DNA from: Sinotaia quadrata
Lineage: Eukaryota; Mollusca; Gastropoda; Architaenioglossa; Viviparidae
Assembly (NCBI GenBank): GCA_028829895.1
Contig: CM054180.1
Span: 92,319,135-92,383,134, forward strand
Direction of reading: 5' to 3'
DNA: 64,000 bases
The notes under the pieces are model-generated. The model made no database searches and had not been told where the DNA came from. It saw only the letters and a list, made by a program, of their open reading frames with translations. The position numbers and the translations under genes are program-made. How positions within the stretch are numbered: position 1 is the stretch's first letter; each line of letters starts with the position of its first letter. Shown here piece after piece: positions 9,740-18,951 of this stretch.

Positions 9740-12700
9740 ATGGATCTCGAACAGGTTATTGCGGATCTGAGAGAGATAGGTTCCTTGATCGGATACCGAA
9801 CAGAAGACGAGTTAATGAACTTCGTTAGAACTGAACTAGACTGGGAAGAGAGAGAGAGAAAGAGGAGAGAGAAAGCAAAGAGAGAGGAAGAGGAAGAAGA
9901 AAGGTTAGAGATAGAACATGATCACATTATGTCTTTGATACATCTAGGGATCAACTATCGGAAGAACAGTGTAGGGAGCTTACAGCTCATGGAGATTCTA
10001 AAACGGGAACAGAAGATAGGCATATCACTAAGATACGAAAGTGAACAGCTACGTAATTTTGCCTTACTTGCACTCAATGAAAAGGAAATAGAACACAGGG
10101 AAGAAATTAGATCTTCATTAAGCTCACGTGTAAAACTTACAGAAGCGCAGTTGTGTGATAGAGATTTCCGATTCAAAGGGGAGGCTGAAATACGAGACCT
10201 AACGTTCGAAATTAGAAAGTTGAAGAAAGAGAGGCTAGTGCTTATGGAAAAGAAAGAAAGTCTAGAATTAGAATGGTTGTGGACAGAAATCGAAACAGAG
10301 TCTAAAATTGCTGGGGAAGGTACTGTTGACAAATTACGACAGGAAGGTCAGGCCGTGAACTTTGACTTGCCGAGGTCAAACGCCGCGAGCGTGGAGACTG
10401 ACACACAGAAATTAGTCGCGCTACCGAACACAGCAGACGAATTAGACAGTTTGATTGAAAACAAAAACAAATGTTTTGACGAAACCATTACAGTTCAACT
10501 TGCTAACCAGTTTACAGAAACAGTTGGCGCACCACCAAAGCTTGATCTTGAAACAGAGACAAGAAAAGACACTGTTGTTAAGGACTTAATAACACGTGTA
10601 GAACTTGGACAAACACATACACCGCCGTGTACGTGTGACACCTCGTTTGACGGACTGAATGCGCATGATAAGATAGAGGCAGATTCTATCGGTTGTGTAC
10701 CGTTAAGGTGTGATGAAACTTCTAGCAACACAGTGACTGATTTTTCTGACAGGACAAATATGCATGAGAAGATAGAAACCGATTCTATCGGTTGTGTATT
10801 GTTGAAGGGCAGTGACACATCGACTGAGTCTACTGACCGAACTGTTAGTTTAAGAGAGAATGTGCTCGCTACGAAGACTGACATCGGTAGATCTCGATCT
10901 CCGATGATTGACGCGAGTCATGACGTAATTTTGAAACACAAGATTATTGCGTTATGCGAGGTTTCGAGTGCTAACACATTGACAGCCAGGGAAACAGAAG
11001 TATTTGATCCAGATGACAGCATAGGTAGCATTACAGACAAAGACAGTGTGCCTATGATAAATTCATTTACTTCACATGACATGACAGTTGTCAGAGCTGA
11101 GACAGAGTTCTTTTCCAAACGTGACATGGAAGAAGATATGATCGAAAACTGTACAGGGACGAAATCTAGTATTTCTAACATAGAGATATTAGGGACGGTC
11201 AACGATAATGCATGTGTACTGACGTGTATGCACGCAGTTGTCAGAGACATGGCAGAACCGTCTGCAGATAAATCACTTAACGGAATTAGTGACGTAGACA
11301 GAAGCCACGGTACAGGGACTACCTTTATTGACTCACCTGTTGAGATAAAGGAATGTCATGAGTACGTACCAAAAACTGAGACAAGTGGAAGTAAGGAGGA
11401 GGGGGTTTCATTAACTGATAGGTTCCTTGATTCACTGACGAAAAGTGCGGAGTGTAATCCTTGGTTGATCAAAGACACAGTACAAATGAGTGACAGAACT
11501 AGATTGATAGATAATGAAAACCGGAGTGACGGACTGATAACCAGAGTAGGTGGGACATCAGGGCTGTTACTGACATCAGATGCAGAAACTTATGATAGAG
11601 GAAACAGTGGGAGTGTAGCCTACGACACACAGAGAGTAGACATGGTGATGTTATTCAGTGTATTAGAGACAGGTAACATTCACTGCCAGTTAGTGACTGA
11701 AACTGACAGAATTTCCACCATAGATTCTGACGACCTGATGAGAGGACATATTGAATTAACTGAGTCAGTGGAGACAGACTATGTTGGTTCAATAAACGGT
11801 ATGGTCCAGGGGAGACAATCAGTAACTCTTGGGGAGTTTAAGACAGAACCCTTGTTCATACAACCACGGGAATCCGACTTGCTAGCGAGTGAGTCTGACC
11901 ACACAGTGACTAGAGAATACTCGAGTGGAGAGTTAGACAATTCTAGAGTCACAAAAGAGACACAGACTTATGTTCTCAGGGAGAGAGACAAGCTGACAGA
12001 CATAACAGTCGAACACCTAGTTGTGAATGGGTTAAAACAGAAAACAACTAGTGGGATGAGGTATTTCACTTCAGTCTATGATAAGATCAGGAGAACGGAA
12101 CCTCCAGATTTAGAGGGGAAGCTAATGTTGCAATTCAGGTACTTCAGAGAGACTGGTAGCCGCAACAGAGCACATTTGCGAACCTATGATGTTAGACTAG
12201 ATGCGAAATGGACCCATAGTAGATCTGACGCCATTCCGACGAAAGACGTTGAGTGCATGCGAACTAGAGACGTTCAATGTGTACACAATGACGTAACTAC
12301 AAATGCACGAAACACCAAGAGAGCAAATTTCCATTTGCGTGAGTTCAGTGACAAGGCTAAAGGCGATAGATTTGAAATTCAGACTTCGCATAGTCAAGGC
12401 CACAGTGACACTGACATGATACGAAACGTATCGAGAAGTTTGAAACTGTTAGACAGGGTAGAGACCAGTCATGCAGAAACTGACACTACCAGAAACATTT
12501 TAAACTTGACCAGTACTTTGGAGAGTTTTGAAAGAGATCATGAGGATAAAACACTTCAAGGACGTACTTACCGGACGAGAAATGAAAAGTCTAAACTTGA
12601 CATGCAATATATTGCACCTCACAGTGACATTCTGACGAACAGAGTAAGAAAGAAAGAATACAGTTGTCTTGCCGTAGACATGTTGACACACATGGGCGAC

Positions 12701-12763
12701 GACGTGTATTGGGGTTGGGACAGAACTACGAAGGTTGTGCTAGGCAGGATAGTGCAGCAGTAG
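9740..12763 (+). CDS. 1007-residue protein of a non-autonomous LTR element (Gag-like N terminus, otherwise unknown)
   Basis: This is the only long frame in the element interior, uninterrupted from ATG at 9740, about 610 bases after the 5' LTR, to TAG at 12761. Residues 1-30 (start MDLEQVIADLREIGSLIG) and the very Glu/Arg-rich stretch at about 35-60 resemble the start of many animal gypsy Gag proteins. Residues 95-180 are again charged and heptad-like, predicting a coiled coil. From about 190 onward the protein is acidic and rich in Ser, Thr and Asp, with a small duplication (KIEADSIGCV near 310 and KIETDSIGCV near 343). The last 20 residues, with YWGWDR and LGRIV, faintly recall the C-terminal tail of some LTR-element integrases. 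No signal peptide, membrane segment, CCHC knuckle, protease DTG/DSG or RT YxDD motif is seen. A structural or RNA-packaging role is inferred only. Confidence 0.85.
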   Translation: MDLEQVIADLREIGSLIGYRTEDELMNFVRTELDWEERERKRREKAKREEEEEERLEIEHDHIMSLIHLGINYRKNSVGSLQLMEILKREQKIGISLRYESEQLRNFALLALNEKEIEHREEIRSSLSSRVKLTEAQLCDRDFRFKGEAEIRDLTFEIRKLKKERLVLMEKKESLELEWLWTEIETESKIAGEGTVDKLRQEGQAVNFDLPRSNAASVETDTQKLVALPNTADELDSLIENKNKCFDETITVQLANQFTETVGAPPKLDLETETRKDTVVKDLITRVELGQTHTPPCTCDTSFDGLNAHDKIEADSIGCVPLRCDETSSNTVTDFSDRTNMHEKIETDSIGCVLLKGSDTSTESTDRTVSLRENVLATKTDIGRSRSPMIDASHDVILKHKIIALCEVSSANTLTARETEVFDPDDSIGSITDKDSVPMINSFTSHDMTVVRAETEFFSKRDMEEDMIENCTGTKSSISNIEILGTVNDNACVLTCMHAVVRDMAEPSADKSLNGISDVDRSHGTGTTFIDSPVEIKECHEYVPKTETSGSKEEGVSLTDRFLDSLTKSAECNPWLIKDTVQMSDRTRLIDNENRSDGLITRVGGTSGLLLTSDAETYDRGNSGSVAYDTQRVDMVMLFSVLETGNIHCQLVTETDRISTIDSDDLMRGHIELTESVETDYVGSINGMVQGRQSVTLGEFKTEPLFIQPRESDLLASESDHTVTREYSSGELDNSRVTKETQTYVLRERDKLTDITVEHLVVNGLKQKTTSGMRYFTSVYDKIRRTEPPDLEGKLMLQFRYFRETGSRNRAHLRTYDVRLDAKWTHSRSDAIPTKDVECMRTRDVQCVHNDVTTNARNTKRANFHLREFSDKAKGDRFEIQTSHSQGHSDTDMIRNVSRSLKLLDRVETSHAETDTTRNILNLTSTLESFERDHEDKTLQGRTYRTRNEKSKLDMQYIAPHSDILTNRVRKKEYSCLAVDMLTHMGDDVYWGWDRTTKVVLGRIVQQ

Positions 12764-13428
12764 AAATAATGATTTGATACCTTCCTTGAATTTTCATTAT
12801 TTTCTTGTTGTACCGTAGTTGGTGGTTGTTATTGTAAATATGTTGGACATTTCATGAAACTTGGGACAAGCTATAACACTGATTGAATTGTTTTAGTGTT
12901 GTAACTCTGAATATGACAGGGAGACTGATAGATAGTTCATTGAGTTGGTAATTCACAAACTCTGATATTTGGTTGATACAGGAAATCAATATCTGGAACT
13001 TTTCATAACCTGCATATTGATAGTGTTGTTCATTGGAAGTCAATTTTTTGATCACACTATTGTTGGATACGTATTCAGTGGAATTAGTTGATGTTGGATT
13101 TCTATTCTGAATAATCTGGTTAGATCAAACTAGGTTGTGTGTGAACTATTGATTATTGGGACAGATAGTGAGAATTTCAGAACATGTTATTCCATTGGAT
13201 GGATGTCTATTCAATTAGACTGAACGCTTTTCTTAAATCATTTTATTTGATTTTTCTTAAATCATTTTTCTTTGATTTCTTGAGGAGAGAAATATTGTAT
13301 GAGTGTGCCGTTAATCTAGAGTTGATTTTTCCGTCACGTTACATTATTTCTGGTTATGTTGAAATTTTTTAATTGTAAATTTTTTCTTCATTTTTGCACT
13401 TCTACATTTTATAACACATAATTTGTAG
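12764..13428 (+). other. 3' non-coding interior of the LTR element
   Basis: AT-rich sequence between the stop codon and the hairpin before the polypurine tract. It has no open frame of note. If helper proteins act on the RNA, packaging signals could lie here or in the 5' leader (9150-9739), but no motif is identifiable. Confidence 0.6.
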
Positions 13429-13461
13429 GAGGCATTTATCTTTTGGTAAGATAAACGCCTC
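13429..13461 (+). promoter_or_regulatory. Stem-loop abutting the polypurine tract
   Basis: Arms 13429-13442 and 13448-13461 pair in 13 of 14 positions (one A-C mismatch) around the 5-base loop TTGGT. The right arm touches the polypurine tract. In LTR copy A the same position holds the near-palindrome AGAGGTTAACATCT. A role in priming or RNA stability is inference. Confidence 0.55.
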
Positions 13462-13474
13462 AAAAGCAAGGGGG
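13462..13474 (+). promoter_or_regulatory. Polypurine tract of the complete element
   Basis: AAAAGCAAGGGGG immediately precedes the 3' LTR, the standard position for the plus-strand primer. One C interrupts the purines, and the second LTR family has a T at that place. Confidence 0.9.
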
Positions 13475-15165
13475 TGTGACGATCTGTGACAAATTCTGTG
13501 TCATGACCTCGTGACCCAATTGCTCGTTTCAAAATTAAATTTTTGAACGGACCTTTGTTGAAATTCACCCGTGATACATCAGTATCGAGAGAAGCTTTCT
13601 AGCAAGGTCAGATTGTTGCATAACTTTAGGCCACTGTCCAGCACCTTCGAGATCAACAACATACCACGTGAGCGGTCACGTGATGCGTTCAATGCAGTTT
13701 CATAAAAACGATCATAAGGCGCAAAAATACTCACTCATTTCCAGAACGGCAGACACACAAGGCAGCTTTAACATTAGCTCCGTCCCGCCGCCATACCAGA
13801 GTCGTAAGAGAGTCGAAGATGAACCCGCGCTAGAGCAGTAAAATCTACTTTGAAGAGGTAACAATAACACGTCTACTTCTTACAGTATCTATTGCATTTA
13901 TTGATTGTATTTTGTAATTGAATTGATGTATGTATTTTGTGCAGCTTAGCGCTATTTTAGCCAAAGCACGTGTTTCGATGTAAAGGGACAAATCTAAAAG
14001 TTATTGTATATAAATTATTGTAACCTTTTCTTATCTTTAATTTATATAATCTTAAATTCACTAGTGCCGCCAGTATGTCTGTGCACGTGGTGAATTCTTC
14101 TTTGTAATTCAAATTGTTCTTGCATATAATTTTTCGTGTAAAATTGTAAAGCATTCATGCTTCATTTTGAATTAATCCTTTGTGTGAATTCCAATTTTTA
14201 ATGCTGTAAATATTTGAGAATTCATACGTTCGTGTAACGTTATATGTAACACACACGTGGACCACAATGTATATTTAAATATAACCATATTTGAATTGTA
14301 AACGACACGATAGTCAAAGATTCTAAATTCAGAACCTTAAACAAAGAAACATGTGCTTGGGTTTTGCGAATATACACGCAAATAGTTACAGAGCCCAAAA
14401 TCCTTTGTTTCAGCCGGGTTCTTATGTTACTCCTCTCTACCTTCGTACTTCTTGAGTCGCACACCGACTCGGGTGTCTTCATGACCCATACGTGAACTAT
14501 GCAGAAGTACCTCGTGTTAACTACGGTTAACGATTCGTCGCAAGTACATTAGCGATGCAGTAATTGAGTGGACGATTGACTGTTATGCTATGCAGTACTG
14601 ACGATGAGCCAAAGGATGTGGACCAGTTCTAACCAGTTGAACCCCACATGCGACCAAGAGTGTAGTTAAGTATATCTACTAGGGTCCAGAATCAAATGAC
14701 TATTTGGCAAGAGAATTCTCGTTAAGACTTTTAACAAAGACGGTAAAATGAGAGAACAACGCTGTGTAGAATTAAGACGTCGTGTTCGTAATTAATCGTT
14801 GCTGTTAATTGTTAAACTTATTAAATCTTATTTCATTTTGTTAAGAACCTCTTTTTGTAGTAAATTGTATGCATATAGACCAAAGGATGCGGATTGGATG
14901 GGGGCTGTTTGAGCTAAACGAATGACGTAATGAATGCATATGAATCTAAGAGAGTTTTTAACGATTTCCAATCTAGCTAAAGTACGCAAATTATCAGTTT
15001 CGTAAATCTGTGATCTAGACTACAAAGATGCATTTTTAATCTAGTCGAATGATGATTTGAGCAACCAGTCTGTTTAGGTTAAAGAGAGGGAATTAATTTA
15101 AATAGTAAGTTAAAGTTCTATAATTTCCTAAGCAGGGTCTTTAAATAAATACTGGAAACGTAACA
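13475..15165 (+). repeat. 3' LTR of the complete element
   Basis: 1691 bases, same start, end and internal landmarks as the 5' LTR at constant offset 6036. Confidence 0.97.
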
Positions 15166-15170
15166 GAAAG
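15166..15170 (+). repeat. Target-site duplication, right copy (GAAAG)
   Basis: Matches 7434-7438 exactly and directly follows the 3' LTR. Confidence 0.95.
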
Positions 15171-15714
15171 CAACGATGTTTTTAACTGATAAACCCATAA
15201 AAAGAGTCTGTGTGAATGTATGGTTGCATTATGAGATCATTATCCATCTGCATGAAACCATGTTTTACCTTATGCAAAATGGAATGCTGTTAAGCAGGAA
15301 AGTGACTGTATGTTACCCTAAGGTATGATTGAGAAGTTGGAGTCTCCTTTTAGAGCTCCTATTGTCCTACTTAAAAACAAGGATGGCACACATCGATTTT
15401 GTGTGGACTACAGACAGCTGAACAAGTTGAATGTGTTTTCCACTGAATTGATGCCTGAACCAGAGTACCCTTTTGCTCGACTCAATGGAGCAAACCGTTT
15501 TTCTAAATTAGACTTGCCAAAAGACTTTTGGCAAATTCCCATCTGTGAGGCAGACAGGTCAAAATTAGCATTCAGTACCTCTAATGGCCAATATCAATGG
15601 CGAGTAATGCCATTTCGCATCATCAGAGCACCATCTGTTTTCACAAAGATGATGAGATTGCTCATTGAACCCATGAAAGAGGAATCTGTTTCTAACTTCA
15701 TGGATGACATTTGA
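15166..15714 (+). pseudogene. Ty3/gypsy reverse transcriptase relic, right part of the split pol
   Basis: After the target duplication the sequence resumes the protease-RT spacer with frameshifts. The reverse transcriptase then reads clearly from about 15325: SPFRAPIVLLKNKDG and FCVDYRQLNK (fingers), RFSKLDLPKDFWQIP (block A, with its catalytic Asp), a degraded copy of the FG-APATF block (FRIIRAPSVF) and FMDDI, a variant of the catalytic YxDD box. TGA follows directly at 15712, so the rest of RT, RNase H and integrase is not seen in this frame. It is a broken relic and the target of the 7.7-kb insertion. I saw no recognisable pol in the AT-rich DNA to 16049. Confidence 0.9.
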
Positions 15715-15768
15715 GTGCCTGTAAAATTGAAATGATGAATGATAGTCAGAGATTGGTAGATGTAAATA

Positions 15769-15770
<2 letters not shown>

Positions 15771-15799
<29 letters not shown>
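15771..15799. repeat. (AT)n microsatellite
   Basis: Uninterrupted AT dinucleotides. The DNA either side (15715-16049) holds nothing recognised. Confidence 0.95.
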
Positions 15800-15801
<2 letters not shown>

Positions 15802-16049
15802 TTTGAAGAAAGGACTTAGGGGTGGTTAATTCTACAATTTCAGGGACTTGAGGTACAATTTGGTTTGAAGCTTGTGGTTGAAGGGCATTGACACATGCTA
15901 TCTGTGAGTGTGGCCAAAACTTCAATGAACAAAATGCTAAAGTTGAGTTAAGTGAATGAGGAACTGTGGCCTTGTCATCCTAGAATCTTCCTAGAATCTT
16001 ATTATTATTAATGTAGGGGGCACTTCCAGCTTCCATCGCTTTCACACAT

Positions 16050-16097
16050 GGGGAGGGGGGAGAAAGGAGGGGGAGTGGGGGAGAGGGAGGGGGAGGT
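16050..16097 (+). repeat. G-rich tract, possible G-quadruplex
   Basis: Pure G/A run with at least six tracts of four or more G, highly unusual in this AT-rich window. The complementary C-run encodes only proline and serine in the minus-strand frame that crosses it. Confidence 0.8.
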
Positions 16098-16540
16098 GCC
16101 TTCTTGCTGCATGCATCCATTGCAAAGCATGTCATGCTGACAACTCCAAACCCAGTAATCTGTGGGCCGGAGTTGTGGTTGTTGTTGTTGTCATTCCTGA
16201 CAGTGGCGTTGTTGGTGTTGTAGCCATTCCTGATATTATAGTGAGAAGGGGGTGTCTTACAGAGTCCAGGCTGGTAACACACCAGGCCTATACCTAGTGC
16301 GTACGTACGCATGGGTTGTTCAACCTTCTGACCTCCACACTGGTGGCATTGTCGTTGTTGTTGCAGTTGTCGTGGCTGTCCCCAGTGTCCGTTGGGATGT
16401 CTGAAGGTGGGCATTGGTGGCCAGTATAAATGGTCGAGCAACAGCTGAATCATATCGGCCATTGCATGTTTAACATATCCCCAAGAGTGGTACTGTTTCT
16501 CGTAGTGCGCCCATTGTTGGTGTTGTCGAATTTGTTGTTG
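16098..16540 (-). pseudogene. Possible Gag-like relic of a retroelement
   Basis: The minus strand stays open from 16585 to 15980 and between about 16540 and 16120 encodes a non-repetitive peptide rich in Gln, Asn, His and Trp, with HYEKQYHSWGYVKHAMAD, CHQCGG and, after about 28 residues, CYQPGLC. Such composition and Cys spacing recall the C-terminal nucleocapsid part of gypsy Gag, but no intact CX2CX4HX4C knuckle is present. The apparent N terminus lies in an LTR fragment (16541-16680) and the C terminus runs into the G-rich tract, so it is not a gene as it stands. It is opposite in orientation to the neighbouring RT relic. Confidence 0.35.
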
Positions 16541-16680
16541 TGGTTTAATACATTTTTTGTTAAATTTATTGACTGTATTATGCATATTGATAATTTTAGG
16601 TTAGAGAGGAAAGTAAGTGGATGGGGGTTTGCTAAATATAGATTAAAGATGAATTTGTAATCTCCTTTAGTAAATGCTTG
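16541..16680 (+). repeat. LTR fragment H of the second family
   Basis: Matches the part of the solo LTR near 20110-20250: AAATTTATTGAC, CATATTGATAAT, GTGGATGGGGGTT and TAAATATAGATT in the same order. About 140 bases are recognisable. Confidence 0.7.
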
Positions 16681-17087
16681 TAGTTTGTGTCATGTCAGCA
16701 CTGACTATTAAAAATAATAAAGGAACATATTATTTCATTCATGATCATCATAACTATGTCGAGTTAGTCAAGCAGCACATGTCAAAATTAATAATATACA
16801 GCTCTAGCTATTTAGTATATTCGTATTGAATTAAATCGTACAATTTTAGGATTTTAATTGTTGATTATTAGAATCTATTCTATTGAACTCGTTCGACACA
16901 CCTACGATGAAAGCATATATACTATACTATATATATCAACATCTGAACAATGTTACTTTCAAGGTTGAGGCTAATACATTTAAACAGAAACAGTTTCGCT
17001 TAGTCTCCAAGTTCATTATTAATAAAAGCAGTGAAGTATATTTTTATTTAGCGCTAAATGGGGGTGGGTGGGTATACGACTACGTAT
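16681..17087. other. Unique AT-rich stretch, nothing recognised
   Basis: No repeat, RNA gene or coding signal seen. Confidence 0.4.
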
Positions 17088-17380
17088 TTAAATAAGAGTT
17101 ATAAGGCTGTGTTTCTCGACCTACTTTAAATAAGAGTTATAAGGCTGTGTTTCTCGACCTACTTAAATAACAGCATGTTCGGACACCTCCTTGTTGCATA
17201 ATTCAAAGCAAATATTTCTTCCTGTTTCAATATAGTGATTTCTGACTTTTTAAATAATCTCGAAGACAAAGATTTCTGATTGTTTATATAATCTCGAAGG
17301 CAATGACTTCTGACTCTTTAAATAAACTCGAAGGCAGTGATTTCTCTAAGTTTAGATAAACTCTAAGGCATTTAGTTTTG
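17088..17380. repeat. Two short tandem repeats
   Basis: A roughly 40-base duplication around GAGTTATAAGGCTGTGTTTC (17088-17165) is followed by about four degenerate 37-base units with TTTCTGACT, TTTAAATAA and CTCGAAGGCA (17230-17380). Confidence 0.7.
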
Positions 17381-18000
17381 CACTTGTATATTACAATCAG
17401 ATCTTTTGTAATTAACATCTCTAAATACGTATATTAAATAAATCGTCAGACACTAAATTCGGCACTGCTGAAATGCTTTTGGTTCTTCTCATGTTTTTTT
17501 GTTTTTTTATCGTGTAAATATCATTTCATGCCGCTCATTGCCTACTGAAAACTTACTTATCGACTAGCAACCGTCTGTAGTCTCAGGGGACGTTCGTTAA
17601 TGTAACAGCCAAGGGCAAAGTTGAAAATGTGTCCTGACATGATGATTCTATTACAATTATTAGATGGTCAATGTCATTCACTAACCAACATAGTCTCCAC
17701 GAAATAGAGTCTTCAGAAAGACACAGCTAACATAACTATTATACTACACAGTCTCCACGAAATAGTCTTCATGAAAGACACAGCTAATATGGCTTTTATA
17801 CTGCATTGCAGACACCAAATAGTCTACTAATTAAAGTCACGCATTAAAGCATTTATAATTATACTGCTTTGGAGACATCATATATATTATTTGTGAAAGC
17901 CACGCAGATAATAAAATTATACATCATTGGAGAAAAAAAACGACCCACTTTACTAGTTAAGTCACGCGGTTAGTGAGGATATTATACTACATTGGATACA
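17381..18000. other. AT-rich stretch with a decayed repeat
   Basis: From about 17690 to 17990, degenerate units of about 55-60 bases share TTATACTACA, GTCTCCACGAAATAG and AAAGACACAGC. 17381-17690 shows nothing recognised. Confidence 0.5.
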
Positions 18001-18830
18001 ACAGTCCACGTTTGATTTGAATATACTACTTCTGGACTGACGTCTCCAACGCGTCCAGGTGTGACCTGAATATATTTCTAGAATGATATATTCAACTCGT
18101 CCAACTATATTTGAATATGCTACTTCTAGAACGAGGTCTTCAACTCATCCAACTGTGAAATGACTATACTCCTTCTTGAGGGACTTCTTCAACTCATCCA
18201 ACTGTGAAATGACTATACTCCTTCTTGAGGGATTTCTTCAACTCACCCAACTGTGAAATGACTATACTCCTTCTTGAGGGACTTCTTCAACTCGTCCAAC
18301 TGAAACTTTAATATACTTCTTTAGAATGACGTCTTCAACTCGTCAAAATGAGACTTGAATATACTATTTCTACAGTGACGTCTTCAACTCATCCAACTGT
18401 GAAATGACTATACTATTTCTTGAGGGGACCTCTTCCATTCGCCCAATTGAGACTTGAATATACTTCTTGAGTGACTTCTTCAACTTGTCCAACTGTGACT
18501 TGAATATACAATTTTAGAATGACGTCTTGAACTCCACAAACTGAGATTTGAATATATTTCTTGAGTGATGTCTTCAACTCATCAAATTGTGACTTAAATA
18601 TACTACTTCTGCAGTGAATTCTTCAACCCATCCAACTGTGAAATGACTATACTACTTCTTGAGTGAAGTCTCCAACTCGTCCAACTGTGATTCGAATATA
18701 TTACTTCTAGAATGACGTCTTCAACTCATCCAATTGTGAAATGAATATACTATTTCTTGAGGGACTTCTTTAACTCGTCCATCTGTGAATTAAATATACT
18801 ACGTTTTGAATGACATCTTCAACTATTAAA
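18000..18830. repeat. Minisatellite, about 50-57 base unit, about 15 copies
   Basis: Units contain GACTTCTTCAACTCATCCAA, CTGTGAAATGA and ATATACTACTTCT. Three consecutive copies near 18150-18290 are almost identical, the others are diverged. Confidence 0.85.
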
Positions 18831-18951
18831 TTACGGCAAACAGAATATATTCTCTGATAAAATTAAAATTATATGTTATAAAAATTCTATAATAATTAAG
18901 TAAACCTTCGTTAGAAGCATTTTATGTTATAAAAATCTATTTGTGTCAGAG

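Larger units (their letters stand above)
7439..15165 (+). mobile_element. Young non-autonomous LTR retrotransposon, 7727 bases, complete
   Basis: Both LTRs are 1691 bases and align at a constant offset of 6036 without indels; every line compared by eye was identical. They begin TGTGAC and end GTAACA. A primer-binding site follows the 5' LTR and a hairpin plus polypurine tract precede the 3' LTR. The 4345-base interior holds one open frame (9740-12763) and no protease, reverse transcriptase, RNase H or integrase, so enzymes must come from another element. It has the layout of a large retrotransposon derivative. It sits inside an older gypsy pol relic with a GAAAG duplication. LTR identity implies very recent insertion. 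Confidence 0.95.

Noticed and set aside
9955..12691. Antisense frames within the 1007-codon ORF
   Set aside because: They are shorter shadows opposite a much longer frame, with no motif of their own.
7439..15165. Autonomous Ty3/gypsy element
   Set aside because: The RT beside it lies outside its 3' LTR and target duplication and belongs to the older relic; the interior has no pol.
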